From Parascedosporium putredinis (taxonomy: Eukaryota > Ascomycota > Sordariomycetes > Microascales > Microascaceae): a stretch of DNA of 64,000 bases. The position numbers and the translations under genes are program-made. Within the stretch, counting starts at the first letter, position 1. Each line of letters starts with the position of its first letter. Positions 37,054-49,294 of this stretch are shown piece after piece. The notes below the pieces were generated by a model that saw only the letters and a program-made list of their open reading frames with translations, searched no databases and was not told the DNA's origin. The stretch is from contig CASHTG010000002.1 in NCBI GenBank assembly GCA_949357655.1, positions 1 through 64,000 of the forward strand. Direction: 5' to 3'.

Positions 37054-38846
37054 ATGCTAATCCGAATAGTCTTCGAGCTTCTGGCCCCGGTTGTGGGTGC
37101 CTCGCCAGATGAACGTAAGTTTTGCTACCCCACTGCTATATTTCGGAATCCGCTCTCGTCCTGAAATGCCGGCTTGGCTGATATATTGAATAGTCAAGCT
37201 CGTGGCATCCTTCCTTCTATCGTATCCTCTGGCGGCAGCGTTAAAGAGGTTACCTGACAACAGGCCGGATCTAAAAATATCTTTATCATTGGGTATGCTA
37301 GAACACGATACCCTCACAGAACGGCTATTTCGCTAACCCAAAACCCTTCTTTAGAACCTCAGCCTTCTATCTTATAGGATTGTTTGACTTCTGGGCGGGA
37401 TTACGAACCCTCGCTATTAGCGCAGGGGGTACGTATCTTCTTGCGAAATGTTTTCGGTCAAGTCCTTGGATGCCATGGGCAGGGTTTCTCTTTGTGATGG
37501 GACATATGGCAAGCAACCACCTTTTTCACCAGTTGAATAGCAGACCTGCAACAATTGATATCACCGGCGCGCACATGGTTCTTGTCATGAAGCTAAGTGC
37601 TTTTTGTTGGAATGTTGCAGACGGCCAACTCCCTCCTGATCAACTATCTCAACTCCAGAAAGACAGAATGCTAGAGGAAATCCCGGGCTTCTCGATTATG
37701 CCGCATACGTCTTGTTCTTCCCGTCTTTGTTTGCAGGTCCGTCATTTGACTTTGCCGAATATCGTCGGTGGATCAACACTACCATGTTTCAGGTTTCTCC
37801 TCAAGTAGAGCCTTCAAAGCGCCCGCCGGTTCGGAAGAAGCGAAAGATCCCCGGAGCGGGGCCCCCGCGGCATGGAAGGCTGCGACCGGACTGCTCTGGA
37901 TTGGATCGTTCATATATCTTTCTAAATGGTATTTCCCTAACGCGCTTTTGAGTACCGACTTTACCACTCGCAACTTCATTGGAAGGGTTGGGTTTCTTTA
38001 CATGGTTGGGCTCACAGCACGGCTTAAATATTACGGCGTCTGGACGCTGACGGAGGGCGCCTGCATTCTCACCGGGCTCGGCTACAACGGTGTTGACCCA
38101 TCGACAGGCCGAGTATCCTGGGATCGCCTTAGCAATATAGATCCATGGGGCGTGGAACTGGCGCAGAATGCAAGAGGCTACCTTGCTAGTTGGAATATTA
38201 ACACGAGCAATTGGCTTCGAAATTATGTTTACCTCCGCGTTACCCCACGGGGTAAGAAGCCAGGCTTTCGCGCAAGCCTGATTACGTTCGGCACCAGCGC
38301 GCTCTGGCACGGGTTCCATCCGGGGTACTACATGTCGTTCGTCTTCGCTAGCTTTGTGCAGACAGTAGCGAAAAGTATGTTTATATCACGCCTGAATCAG
38401 CTCTAATATTCAGTAGGCTAATCTTCATAGACTACCGACGATATTTGCGACCCTTCTTCCTCAACCCAGCAACAGGATTACCAACTCAAAGCAAGAGATT
38501 TTACGATATCCTCTCCTTGTTTGTCACACAGCTCACATTTTCGTTTGCCACGGCGCCATTCCTTGTGCTCTCATTCTCCGGCTCGCTTCAGGTGTGGTCC
38601 CGAATGTACTTCTATCCCTTTTTCGGCATTGCTATTTCAATGGTGATATTTAATTCACCAGTGAAGGGGTTGCTCAAGCAGGCTCTTGACCAAAGGCAGG
38701 CTAAAACAGGTGTAAAAATGGTTCGGTCTGCTAGCCAAGACAGCCTCGCATCAAGGGACCCTATTCTTGGGCTCTCTTCAGACCCTCAACGTGACTTTTC
38801 TGAGATCATGAGTGAAATGAAAACGGAGATGAGTAAAAAGGCTTAG
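37054..38846 (+). CDS. ALE1: MBOAT lysophospholipid acyltransferase (Ale1/Slc4 type)
   Basis: The enzyme re-acylates lysophospholipids in the ER membrane. The start at 37054 gives MLIRIVFELLAPVVGASPDE, then after an intron KLVASFLLSYPLAAALKRLP and FYLIGLFDFWAGLRTLAISA, giving the N-terminal membrane segments. DITGAHMVLVMKLSAFCWNV is a family signature (conserved Asn/Asp region), and the catalytic histidine is in SALWHGFHPGYYMSFVF near 38300. The last exon starts NYRRYLRPFFLNPATG. Frame is broken in an A-run (37273-37277), a G-run (37685-37687) and a C-run (37849-37852); one added base at each restores the family sequence, e.g. FFPSLFAGPSFDFAEYRRW. The soluble C-terminal tail is serine-rich and charged. 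Confidence 0.92.
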
Positions 38847-39449
38847 TGGGTATGATATATAATCAACATGAACTGAAACTATGATTTGCGGTCAAACTTA
38901 TCTAGTTCGAATCGATAGGGTGAATTCACTAATTTAACAGTCGATTTGATATCAACCTACGAGGTCCTTGAGCTTTTGAATTAGACATTTTGTTAGATTT
39001 TTAGTAATCTAGAATTTTAGATATTAGTTTATCGTAAAGGTCGTGGACATCTCTAATCTAAATATACGTGACAAATGATGGCTGATCGTTAAAAGGCGAA
39101 ATTGTGAAAGGACAGGACCCCACATCTGAATGGACGCATAAGCAATATGAAAACAAGGGAGCTGTTCAAATTGATGTTAAAATCAACATCGAGGCATAGG
39201 CATAGGCCGTTTAATCCTCTCCCGGGAAGCAAAGAGCAACAAAACAATGTCCTTGCAGTGGAAACCCCCAAATTGTTTGACCATTGTCCGGTAAATTGTT
39301 CGATGGTGCGCGGGCTCGCCTGCATCGTTGATTTTGTGTTGATACATATGAAAAGGTGACGTGAGCGTGTTGTGGTGTAGGATATTCACAAGAGACTAAA
39401 AGGTGGATGGCTATACCGTGTGTGGCCGTTTAGAGGGAGGCGCAGGTGT
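38847..39449. other. Tail-to-tail intergenic region
   Basis: This 600-base gap lies between two convergent genes and shows no gene. It is relatively AT-rich around 38880-39060. Small open frames on both strands look random. Confidence 0.5.
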
Positions 39450-42162
39450 TTAAGAGCCCCAGCCTTGCCGTACGCCCAAGACGACCAGGACAATTACAGC
39501 TGCAAGTACTAGGAGCCCGACAGCTGACATGTAACGATTGAGTCTTCGCCACCAGCGCACGCCTTCGGATTGCGTTCCACCATACGGATGACTTCGCTTA
39601 GTGCGCGGCGCTGCAAGATCGAGGTGGCTGGTGCTGGCATTTCGCTCTTCCATGTCATGGGAGGGGTTTCGGGGCAATGGAAGACACGCACCCACCATCC
39701 AGGCTAGTATGCCAACGAAGACAGATATTAGCCGTTATTCAACCTCGGGTGCTTCATCCTTCTCAACGCCTAACTTACCGAACGGGAAGACGAAGCCGAC
39801 GACGAAGAGAACGACCTGGGTGTTGCGGTGACGTAACGCACCGCCATCTTCAGACCAGCGGGTTGCTGGAGGCTCCCACATGCTGTAGCGGCTAGCCCGC
39901 TGATCTTGTCGGAGGTGAGGAGACCAAATGCTCGATGTCTGCTTCCGCAAACCACCGCCAAGTCGGTACATGTAGTTTGATGCAGACGAAGCGTCTGCTT
40001 GCCGCCGGGATTGTGTCCAGGTACGCTCTCCGTCTCTGGGCCTACGACGGTGATTTTGAACATGGGCAGGAAAATGTTCGGTTGTGGGGGAGCCGCTTCG
40101 GAAAGAACTTGGTGGTCTGCTCTCACTATAGTCGGAAAACATAGATTCAGAAGATTGGGCAAGGAATCGACGCTCGCCACTACCATAATATAGCCTTTAA
40201 AAAAAGTGTATTAGCCTCAGCACACTGCACCGGATAACCTGGGTTTAAAGCGCGGCTTACCTAGCCCAAGTGGGAAGTGATGATGAGGGCAGACTGTTGG
40301 TGAAGGAACTTGATGATGAATGTAGATTTCTATCAGATGAGATGCCAGAGAATAATCCAGAGAGTCGTGTGCGTGATGGGCGCTGGTGAAGAACATGAAG
40401 CTCTGTCAGCCCGTCGCCATGCTCATCCTGGTCCCTAACTTGATGCGCATCGCGGGTACCAAAGCGGCTATAAGAGGGAGTTGGTCGATCGAGGGAATCG
40501 CTAGGAGAGCGGGAGTGAGACATAGACCGTGAGTCGACGGAGGACGAGACACTAAGCATGTTGCGGCTGTGGCTACTTCCCAACACAATACTCCTCCCAG
40601 CATACTGTGAGGCCGCTGATACAGCTCGAGAGTCGAAAGAGCTTCCAGCCTCACTTTCCGACAAGACAGTCGACAGCTGGGAGCTCCACTGGTGGGGATG
40701 GGCTATCATGGGAGCCCGTGACGAGTTTGGATTCGATGCGTTCCTTGTTGATGTGCGAGAATCTTGTAAAATGCTCGAAAAAGCGGTTGGACCCCCTTGT
40801 AGGTATACTGCCGCAGGAGATGCAAGAAGGATAGAATGGGTCACCTCTTGCGTTAGGACACTAGAGATTGACTTTAGCGACCCAGCACGACGGAGTGACT
40901 CGCGGGAGATCTTTCTGTAGTAGCCTAGGCTCTCATTGGAATCTCGTTTACAAGGTCGCAAGGGTCGGACGACTAGGCTCTCTTGTGAATACTCTTGATG
41001 GAGGACTTCCCTCTTCACTGTGGCGATGGACGAGGAAGGCGAGGACTGCGCGTGGACAACGTAGTTGTCGTCGCTCCCGTCGGAGGGTGGGTGTTCCCTG
41101 TAGACCGACGGTGTTGGGGAGGACGAGTAGCCCACGATTTGATAATTAGACTCGTCTAATGAGGGCGTTGGGCTAGATCGTGCATGTGAGGGTGGCAGAC
41201 TAGATGCATAAACTCTGTAGTTCACACTCTCAGACGCAGGAGACTCGAAACTCAGAGATTCCGAGGATGCTTCTGAAGGGGAGATTGTTGACGAGGGAGA
41301 GGGGCTGGGTCGTACGCTAGAGTGGACGGGGAGCTCTGCAACAGCGTAGGCGTGGAGGGCGGAATCCGTTTTAAGTTGGGTGTCTTTGGTACCTTACGCA
41401 GACCACCAACCATTCGATAATTCCAGGGCGAGTGATCGTCGACGGGCCGCGTCCATGTGCGATCTGGAGTCGTGATAGGTAACGGCGAGGAGCTTAGAGC
41501 ACAGGTTGTCAAATCGCGGTCATCTTCCGGGAGTATAGTTAGGGAGAGCTCGGCGGGTATTCATCGGTGAAAGGGTCAGATGCAACGGAGTTGGTTGAAA
41601 GGGATAATTGGGGGATCTAAGATCTCGTTCCGGCGGCTGGGGAATTAATGAAAAAGTCTTGTCGGAGTGGATAGTGATAAAAGTGCGCCTTCTTGGGAGG
41701 GGGACAGCAGCCCAAGCAGAGGGTTCCTCTTCTTGTTGGGTTGGTGCATAATGAGAACGGATATGAGATGATACTGAGGGTGCATTAATGGCAGGGATAT
41801 TGGCGAGATTGGTACCAGAATAAGGGCCAGAGATGGCGGGGCCAGGCGGTGCTGAAACACGAGGTTGCCGAGACCTTGAAAGGGCTGGAGAATTAAGGAA
41901 ATCCAAATTAGGCGACGGGGATTCGTGAGGCAGTGGGGAGGTGTCTTTTTGCCACGGATATTAATTTCTCCCCGGCGTTCTCATCATCAGCGAACCTTGA
42001 TTGGCGACTTGGGGTTCGAGATGAGCAGAGCGCGACCGTCGGTGCACCATCATTATTCGGCCTTGGTGGAGAATAGGGGACGACGCGAATGGCGAGAGTA
42101 TTATTCTGCGATTGAGACCGTTCATGTAAACCTTTTCGTGGCGAGCTGGCTAGTGGAGTCAT
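39450..42162 (-). CDS. Conserved fungal serine-rich membrane protein
   Basis: This appears to be a large serine-rich protein conserved in filamentous ascomycetes, with no known function. The N-terminus is taken at 42162 (MTPLASSPRKGLHERSQSQN). Next come stretches such as LAIRVVPYSPPR, HSDKTFSLIPQPP and SPWNYRMVGGLRKVPKTP, then a long Ser/Pro-rich low-complexity region (41225-40260). A second GGLRK motif, YMYRLGGGLRKQTS, lies near 39960. The C-terminus holds two hydrophobic segments: TQVVLFVVGFVFPFG near 39800 and VGLLVLAAVIVLVVLGVRQG before the stop. Several frame changes are needed (near 41518 and 41300) besides introns near 40195-40256 and 39700-39770, so the exact protein cannot be read here. 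Confidence 0.7.
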
Positions 42163-44970
42163 GATGCTGCCAGTCGGGCCTCCCAGGGCCACAATACTGC
42201 AGGGCAGACTTATGTTATGAGATCGATCTCTACTTTTAGTCGCGAAAACGCTTGGGGCAGGCAGAGCCACCCCGCCGGGTTAGGGTTCCAACGGCAAGGA
42301 GATCGAAACGTTCAAGCACATCGTAGGTTGGGAGGGAGGAAAGGCAATGGCTGGTTGAGCGAAAGGGCCGCTTTCGAGCAGGAGGATTGAGTTGAAGGCT
42401 CGACTTCAAGCGACATGCGAGGTAAACAGCGCATGTCAAAACGGGGAAGAGAGGAAAAAGGGCCGGAAGGTCAACGGGGAGAGTCTGAGGTTTTGTCGGG
42501 AGGCAAATTGTCGAGGGAGATGACTGCTTGCTATGTGTAGGCGAGGTGGAGGGAACGAACCATGGTTCACTCAAGAGGAGACCCCAGCAGGCAAGACGAA
42601 TGTCCAACTGAGGAAGTCAAGCCAAAAGTCGAAGAGCCTGCGCGGGTAAACGGTTCCTGTTCAATGCTGAAGTGTGTGATGCTGGAGCAACCCCTCAGGA
42701 TCGGGATACCACTTTTGGTATTAGAGCGGACCGCCCAATTCCACAATCTTTCATAGATGAAGAAGGAAGGGGATAGACGTTGACCACTTTGCACGAGGGT
42801 GTGCTTCGATCCAAAGGTATAAGAAGAAAGGTGTGTGTCTCCATGAGGGGTGGCGCGTAGCAAAATTGACCACCAATTAATGGTTTCGTTAGGCCCAAAT
42901 CTCAAAGTCGCGTTCCTGGTCTTGAGGTTCCGCGACTTAGTTACGAGACAAGCCAGCGGCCGGAGAAAGATTTGACTGGCAAATGAGACCTGCCAACTCC
43001 TTCTAGGCCAAGGCGCTCCTTGCTGTGGAGCGACCTGCAGGTCGCGTCAAGGGGCCCTGCCTCCTCCATATCTGTACAAGTATCTACCTCGGTACAATCA
43101 TTCTTCCCCTGAGATCCCACAGAGCTTAACCCTACCTTGCCTACGTCAGTACAGAGGTACCTACGGAGGTACTGACTTCTCAATTGCTTAGCAATGGATC
43201 TGTTGCATTTGTTTGTCTTTATTACCCTTTCAACACGATGTTCCCCATTCGTTCCGTCGCCCCGGACCTTGTCAGCGCAGCGCTCAGAGGACGAGTGACG
43301 GGCAAAAACTTTATTAAAATACTGAGGTACATAGCGCACTTCATAGAGAACGTCAGTTGGTTGGATCTGTGTGAGGAGCCACTAGGTCGATCGACAATAG
43401 ATCAATTGATCGACGGTGTATATAGCTCTCACCAATTGGTAGCCTTCGCTGCTTGAACGTTTATCGTGCTGGCCAGTGACATTCTAGATTCCAGATCTTG
43501 CTAAAGGTTAAGACTGAGACCGCAAAGGGGCGAAAGCGTTGCGAGGACAGGTCAAATGAAGAAAGGGCCGAGTCTTGTGGAGAATTGATCTACTAACAGC
43601 TTGCCCCTCGTTGAAATATCTACAACCTTAGTATCCATATATCAGCCCCGTTTTTTTCTCCTTCCAAGACAAAAATATTCCTCGACCGTCTCATAGGCAA
43701 TAATACTCTTCGATGGCGGGTTGCTCTGTCTTATCATAAACGTCTCACTTGCTCTCTGAATCTCCTGAAGTGTGTAGCTCAAGAAGCGGTCGAAACGTGG
43801 CCTTTGGGGCTGATGAGGATTTATCACTCAACCCGACATACTCGCGCTTCTCCGAGGTAAATACAACTTACAAGACAAGACACACTTTGCAAGCCGATCG
43901 GTGATATTTCTAGGGAGGGAAGGGAAAGAGGAATAAAACCAGTTATCAGTCGCGCTTGCGTCTAGCGTCGAAGCGCTGAAGCTGCATGCACATGCAGCAT
44001 GTACTGCGTATAAAGGGAGATTACAGGATGACACCCACCCGTAGCCCGCACAAAATTGCCTTGAGCGCTCTCAACAGTTCAAGTTGTGAGAGTGTAACTG
44101 CAGTATAAACTACATGTATGTAGCCAGGCCGGCCATGGCTAGCCAGGGCTTATTGTGCTGAAATTGTCTGAGCCAGTAATCACCCCCGTTTCTGAGCAAG
44201 GTTGAAACAGCGACTTTGTTGCCTCAAGGCTTCAGACCACAGGTGAAAGATCTATCAATACCGAGGTGGATGGGGGACAACTGAAATTATCAGCACACCC
44301 ATAGATAAGTACTTCGCTTGTCATTCTCAAAGTCATCAATCAAAGTGGATTTTATCCTCTCAGGGGGAAAGTGAGAGGTAACTCTTTGTAGCTCGCCTCA
44401 TATGCTTCAAGAGATCGTTCTTTCACCCTAGCACAGGTGCACCTTCATTACTACACTGAGCACGCCAATGCAGGAGTTCGCATGCTTTAATGAGCAACAC
44501 AGAGCGGTGAAGCAGAGAACAGCAGGGGCTCGTCCAATAGCTTCGTCTTCACGCGTCCAGATTGTTCTGTTGCTAAAGATTACATGTACATTAGGGAGGC
44601 AGACAGGTGTCTCTCAAGAACCGACTATTATTGGGAGGATAGCAAAGCCGACTGCACGCACATCGTCCCCATTCGTGGTTCTATCTTGATGATTCAATGT
44701 CCCGGCTAGAAAAGGGGCAATTGGGTTGATACCTCCACCTTCGAAAATACGAGGCTGGCTCTTGGAGAAATCTTCATTCGAGCGATTCAGCAATCGTCAT
44801 CGGGCGGCAACCAGGCGGCGGGCGCGTAAATCGTCCTGAGTCGACCGGAGGAATGGAGCGACATCATCATCAACATTGGCCAAGCCCAAGCAACAAAACG
44901 GGGTGAAACATGGGATGCAGAAAAGCGCTTCGCGCCGCAGCGGTTTGTCCCAGTAACCTATTGCCTACAA
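42163..44970. other. Long gene-poor region upstream of serine-rich gene
   Basis: No gene is supported. Open frames of up to 130 codons, for example on the minus strand at 43339-42941, show no family similarity. Short palindromes built on TACCTCGGTAC/TACGGAGGTAC occur near 43087-43172, and GATCAATTGATC lies at 43400-43411. Part of it is probably the long leader and promoter of the serine-rich protein gene. Confidence 0.5.
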
Positions 44971-44977
44971 GTATGTT

Positions 44978-45048
44978 CCCTCCCCTCCCCAAACCCCAGC
45001 CCCCAACCCCCACCCAAGAGAGAAAAAAAAAAAAAAAAAAAAAAAAAA
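44978..45048 (-). other. G-quadruplex-like tract beside a 26-base A run
   Basis: On the minus strand, 44978-45015 contains at least six runs of three to five G separated by one to three bases, which fits the G3+N1-7 quadruplex pattern. Seven bases away on the plus strand there is a run of 26 A (45023-45048). This is a sequence-level observation; whether it folds or acts in regulation is not known. Confidence 0.55.
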
Positions 45049-45983
45049 CGAAGGTTGGGAGAAGCTTTTAAGGAGGCACAAGAGGGGCTTGAGGGTTATA
45101 CTATACATGGAGCCAGCTCGAGGGACAAGCTTCAATGATATTACAATACTTGTACCGATGTACCTCGGTACTGTACTAACACTCTCTATCCATCCTTGCT
45201 GTGTGACTTGGAGCCATTTTGCGCCACCAGCCTCGCGTTTCCTTCGCGTCAGCCCCACTTCACGCTGGAAGGAACCCCTCCAAGCACGCGTCGTGTTAAA
45301 CCATGTACTCAGTACCTTGATAATAGGCTTTTTTCTAAGGGAGTCTTGGTGAGGCAATGTCGAGGACAAGACCCGCGATTGTACGAATCCTTATTAGTTG
45401 GCCAGCGTCCTTTTCACCTGCTTTCTAGGTATACTTCCTGAACCTTAGAAGAAAATATATATACACTAGATATATCAAAGAGGGTATTCCAGGGTTGAGA
45501 GCCAGCCTTGATAATATTATTTATCCAACATGAATAAATTCACTCAAAAGCAGGACACAGGTTTAGGTTCAGTGCGCTGGCTAAATTTTGGGAGGAAGAG
45601 GGGGATGAAGAGTGCATGGGTCGGGGGATATTCTTTTCATTTTTAGAGGGGTTCGTCAATGAAAGAAAGAATGGATCTATCAATTCCAACGCTTTCCTCT
45701 TCAGGTTAAATTACATTAACTTATGTCCGTCCTTGTAAAGGGGTGGGGAAGGGACCCCTCCAACCCCTTTGAGATCCTGAACCAACCCTGCACTTCCAAC
45801 ATCGAAGTTTTCGAAATACTTGTATTCCTATGTATTAGTCTGCGCTGCCTCACCCCCAGATGCGTGCAACTCAACCTCCTTTATATTCAGCCTCAATTTG
45901 CTTCCTCTATGCTGGATTGTTTTCCAACATAGTCCCTCAGCATAGCCAGAAGCCTCGCCTTGCTTCCAGGCCGATCTCCTCCG
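45049..45983. other. Upstream region of RCE1
   Basis: No gene is seen. An inverted repeat, GTACCGA with TCGGTAC, lies at about 45151-45170. The final 100 bases are pyrimidine-rich leader sequence for RCE1. Confidence 0.45.
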
Positions 45984-47117
45984 ATGCCTAGTCCTGATAA
46001 TAAGATATACGATAGGTCCTATTTGGATAGGCGAGAAATTTCATCTGTGCCGTTGTCAACCTCAAGGATGGGCTTTGATGTGTCTGTTAACTTTGTTGTC
46101 GCTACTTCCCTACTGGTACTAATATCCCTCCTTGTCATCTACCTATGGCTACCCTACTCAAAGTTCCGCGTTGCTAACCCGACTACTTCATGGAGTTACT
46201 CTACACTGTTGTGTATGTGCTCCCGTTATATGCTCTAAAATCGTCGAGACCATCTCCGAGCTTGTCAAGAGACTCGCCACTAGTGATACGTGCGCGCATC
46301 CGAGCTGTAACTGTCTCGACAGCCCTGTGCTCCATCCTCACCCTAGTGATCATCTGCCAACAGCCCGAATGGAGCTTGAAAGATGCTCTTTGGATCATGG
46401 GAATATGGCCAGTCGGTATGAGAGAGTCTGTCAACTGCCTTCTTCTTGTAGCACTCTTGTTTGCCGGTCCGCTTTATGAGACCTTTCTCCTAGATGGGGT
46501 CTGGAAAGACTTGACCCGTCTCACATACCTTAAATCCCTCTGGCAGGAGTGGACAATATGGAGGAACATTGTAGCTGTAAGTGGTGCTTTCGCATATCAA
46601 GTGCTTGACGGCGCTGCTCGACGGTTTTTGGCATACTTACTATTATGCAGGGCCCTATAACGGAGGAGATCATCTTTCGTTCTGCCGCTGTTCCACTTCT
46701 CGTTCTCTCTGGCATGCAGCTGAACAACATAATATTTGTGACACCCATCATCTTCGGGCTAGCCCATATTCACCACTTCTATGAGTTCCGCCTAACTCAT
46801 CCTCACGTTCCCATCACCTCTGCAATTGCAAGGTCATTGCTTCAGCTCGCGTACACGAGTTTATTTGGAGCATACGCCACATTTTTGTTCTTAAGGACAG
46901 GGAGTCTCCTTTCTATCATCATCGTACACGCATTTTGTAACTCTATGGGCTTACCGCGGCTCTGGGGCCAGGTTCAACCATCTTGGCTTCCCCTAACCAG
47001 TCACCGCTTACCTGGACAGTTCTGTATTATTCCCTCCTAGTCGCCGGCTCTTACATATGGTGGCAGCAGCTTTGGCCGTTGACTGAAAGCAGAAACACAG
47101 CTGTCGGATGGGGATAG
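45984..47117 (+). CDS. RCE1: CAAX prenyl protease 2 (Rce1)
   Basis: Rce1 is an ER membrane endopeptidase that removes the last three residues from prenylated CAAX proteins such as Ras. The start is either 45984 (MPSPDNKIYDRS) or the in-frame ATG at 46068 (MGFDVSVNFVVATSLL). An intron then leads to LYTVVYVLPLYALKSSRPSP and SRDSPLVIRARIRAVT. A second intron ends at 46650, before GPITEEIIFRSAAVPLLVLS, which holds the catalytic glutamates. The other active-site histidines are in FGLAHIHHFYEF and IIIVHAFCNSMGLP. One frame break lies in the C-run at 46990-46993; past it the frame reads SPLTWTVLYYSLLVAGSYIW and ends TAVGWG. The CPBP-family motifs are complete. Confidence 0.92.
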
Positions 47118-47239
47118 ATATATCCACAGCATAATTTAGCGTAGAGCATGAAGATACACCCAGGTCACAGGATTCTGAGGGATCTGATTTAGCAATCCTC
47201 ACAAAAACTACCCGTGGCATGCATGGTGAATAGAAGCGC

Positions 47240-48605
47240 CTATTTCATGCACCTAGGTAGGGGTGCAGAGATAGGGCCTTGAGAGCCCATGTCATAGAGG
47301 GGCAGGGCACCAGGCATGGAGAACTCTGAGTTCCCTCCCGCACGCCTTCGCATACGCAACGACGAAAACGAGGTGTCTTCGTCTTCCCTTTCAACATTGG
47401 CTTCGGTTGCATGTCGCACATCCTCCTCTGGCTCGTGATTGAGATCTAGTCCTCGGCTTTTACCAATAGATGTGCTTCCTATGTCTCCTAGACTGTCGTC
47501 TGGGCCTCTTGTATTCTTCTTGCGCGGCCAGAGACTAGGGAGCGCTATCTCTTGGAAGCGAGGTTCGACACAGCGCTCATCAAACCATTTGTGCAGCCTG
47601 GCTTCGATAAGTTGGGCGATTTTCGGAACGTCCTGCAGCCTAGATCGGCTACCTAGAAGACTACGGACGGACAGGTCTAGCCGGTAGTCATCCAGAAAGT
47701 TGAAGGACATGGTTGCGGGGGTGGATTGCGCAGGGTTCCCAGGGATAAACGATATGGAAAGAGTCCCGCTAAAACGGACGACCGACACAGCGAGTGCAAC
47801 TGGTAACACGGCGGAAAGCTTTTTAGGGTAGTTGAGGAGCAGCTTAGTCTCCAGAGCCAGGGTGAGAACATCGCTGAGGTCGACATCCATCCTCGCCTGT
47901 AACCTGGCGCCTTCCCTCGCAGCCGTGCCGAAGTCTAGTCCGCGTCCGCTGCCAAGATCGAGCCCGTCCTCATCCACAGGTATAACTCGGCAATTGCTAA
48001 AGATTGGAAAGTCTTCTCCTAAACTAAGCTCTGTTATCTTTATGTCATCGAGAAAGCTCGGCCGGGATGCTCCATTTAGAGCTTTTGTAAGTGAACTTAG
48101 AATCGCATCGTCGTGCTGGGCGTCGCTTCGAAATTGCGCTATCGTCTGCGCAACCAACACATTGAACCAATCCAGGCTCTCAGGCTGATGGCTCTCTACG
48201 TTGTAGTACGTTTTTGACAAGATTGAGCTCATTGTAAGCGTCGGGGATGTCCGTAGGACAGTTGACTTCTTCCTTTTAAGTGTAGAAGTTGGCCCTTGGC
48301 CCTGACCAGGTCGCATTCCTACATTTGAACTACGCAAGCTCAACAAAGATCGCTTGTGGGCCAATGTTCTTGATCGTCGCTCGCTTGCCCTTAATGTCGC
48401 CGTAACATCTGCTGAGGGAGGATCACCAAAGATAAAAATTTGATGAAAGCGGCCAAAATCAGAACAACAGATATTTGGCCGATGACCAGACCTTGAGTAA
48501 ACGATAGTCTTGTCTCCCGAGTCAGCTTCAAGGTGACGATCTTGAGGAAGAGAACAAAACATACGTGGGCTCAGCCTTGTCAGTACAGGCCTGGGTCGCC
48601 ATCAT
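47240..48605 (-). CDS. MMM1: Maintenance of mitochondrial morphology protein 1 (ERMES)
   Basis: Mmm1 is the ER-anchored subunit of the ER-mitochondria encounter structure and carries lipids through its SMP domain. The membrane anchor reads FTQGLVIGQISVVLILAAF near 48475, followed by FIFGDPPSADVTATLRASER. The SMP domain includes YYNVESHQPESLDWFNVLVA, FRSDAQHDDAILSSLTKAL, SFLDDIKITELSLGEDFPIF and LDDYRLDLSVRSLLGSRSRL. One frame break lies in the T-run (AAAAA on the plus strand at 48434-48438), splitting the anchor from the rest. The first exon is uncertain; ATG codons at 48605 and 48602 followed by a GTATGT donor are the best guess. It faces VPS45 divergently. Confidence 0.92.
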
Positions 48606-49294
48606 TTGTACTGGCGAGAGATATTTGGGTTACTTGGGTCACGAGATGTTGGTTTATATTGAGCCAGCGCATGGGTATCGGCCCTCCTTGCCCTGAAAAT
48701 AAGAGAGATTGGCTGGTAGTCCGATACTAGAGATTGAATTGATGTAGGTGGAGATAAATTAAGATTGAACGCTGCGGTGAAAGATGAAATTCATTCGCAT
48801 GAAAGATTGTATGCAGGTGGTGATCCGAGACCCGTAAATGATATAATAAGCGTCTCCCGCAAACGCCATCTGAGATACGAGAAGGCAATTGGGAGTTTGA
48901 TAAAGGCTAGTAGCAAAACATAAAACAATGGCGGTCGAAAGCTTTTGGGGACTCCCCTCGCTCAGTTTAGGTGTCGTCCTCTCATTAGATAATCATAGGC
49001 CATCGTTGAGAGTCTCCCCCAAAGGTGTGTGCTTTCTTCGGGTTGACCAATCAGTGACATTTCCTGTGGTATTCCTTCCCATAGCAATAGAGTGATGTCT
49101 CCTGTCAACCACGCTCACCCTCCCTCAGCCGAACCTCAAGCGAGCCTGGCAAAGCCTTACCTCGACTCTTCAATACCGCGTGCAGAGGTGGCTCTATTAT
49201 CTCCCCTCCTCACTTTGTTTATTGTAATTTGCCTCCTCAGGCCTTCTTCCTTTGTCTAACCATCCGATCTACGGACGGGGGCATCCTTGCTGCA
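48606..49294. promoter_or_regulatory. Divergent MMM1/VPS45 upstream region
   Basis: About 690 bases separate the two divergent starts, so both promoters and leaders must lie here. A CCAATCAGTGACATT-like element is present on the plus strand near 49047. No other site was recognised. Confidence 0.4.

Noticed and set aside
42236..42607. Open frame upstream of the serine-rich gene as its first exon
   Set aside because: The conserved N-terminus starts at 42162 and the upstream frame has no matching splice structure; more likely leader sequence.
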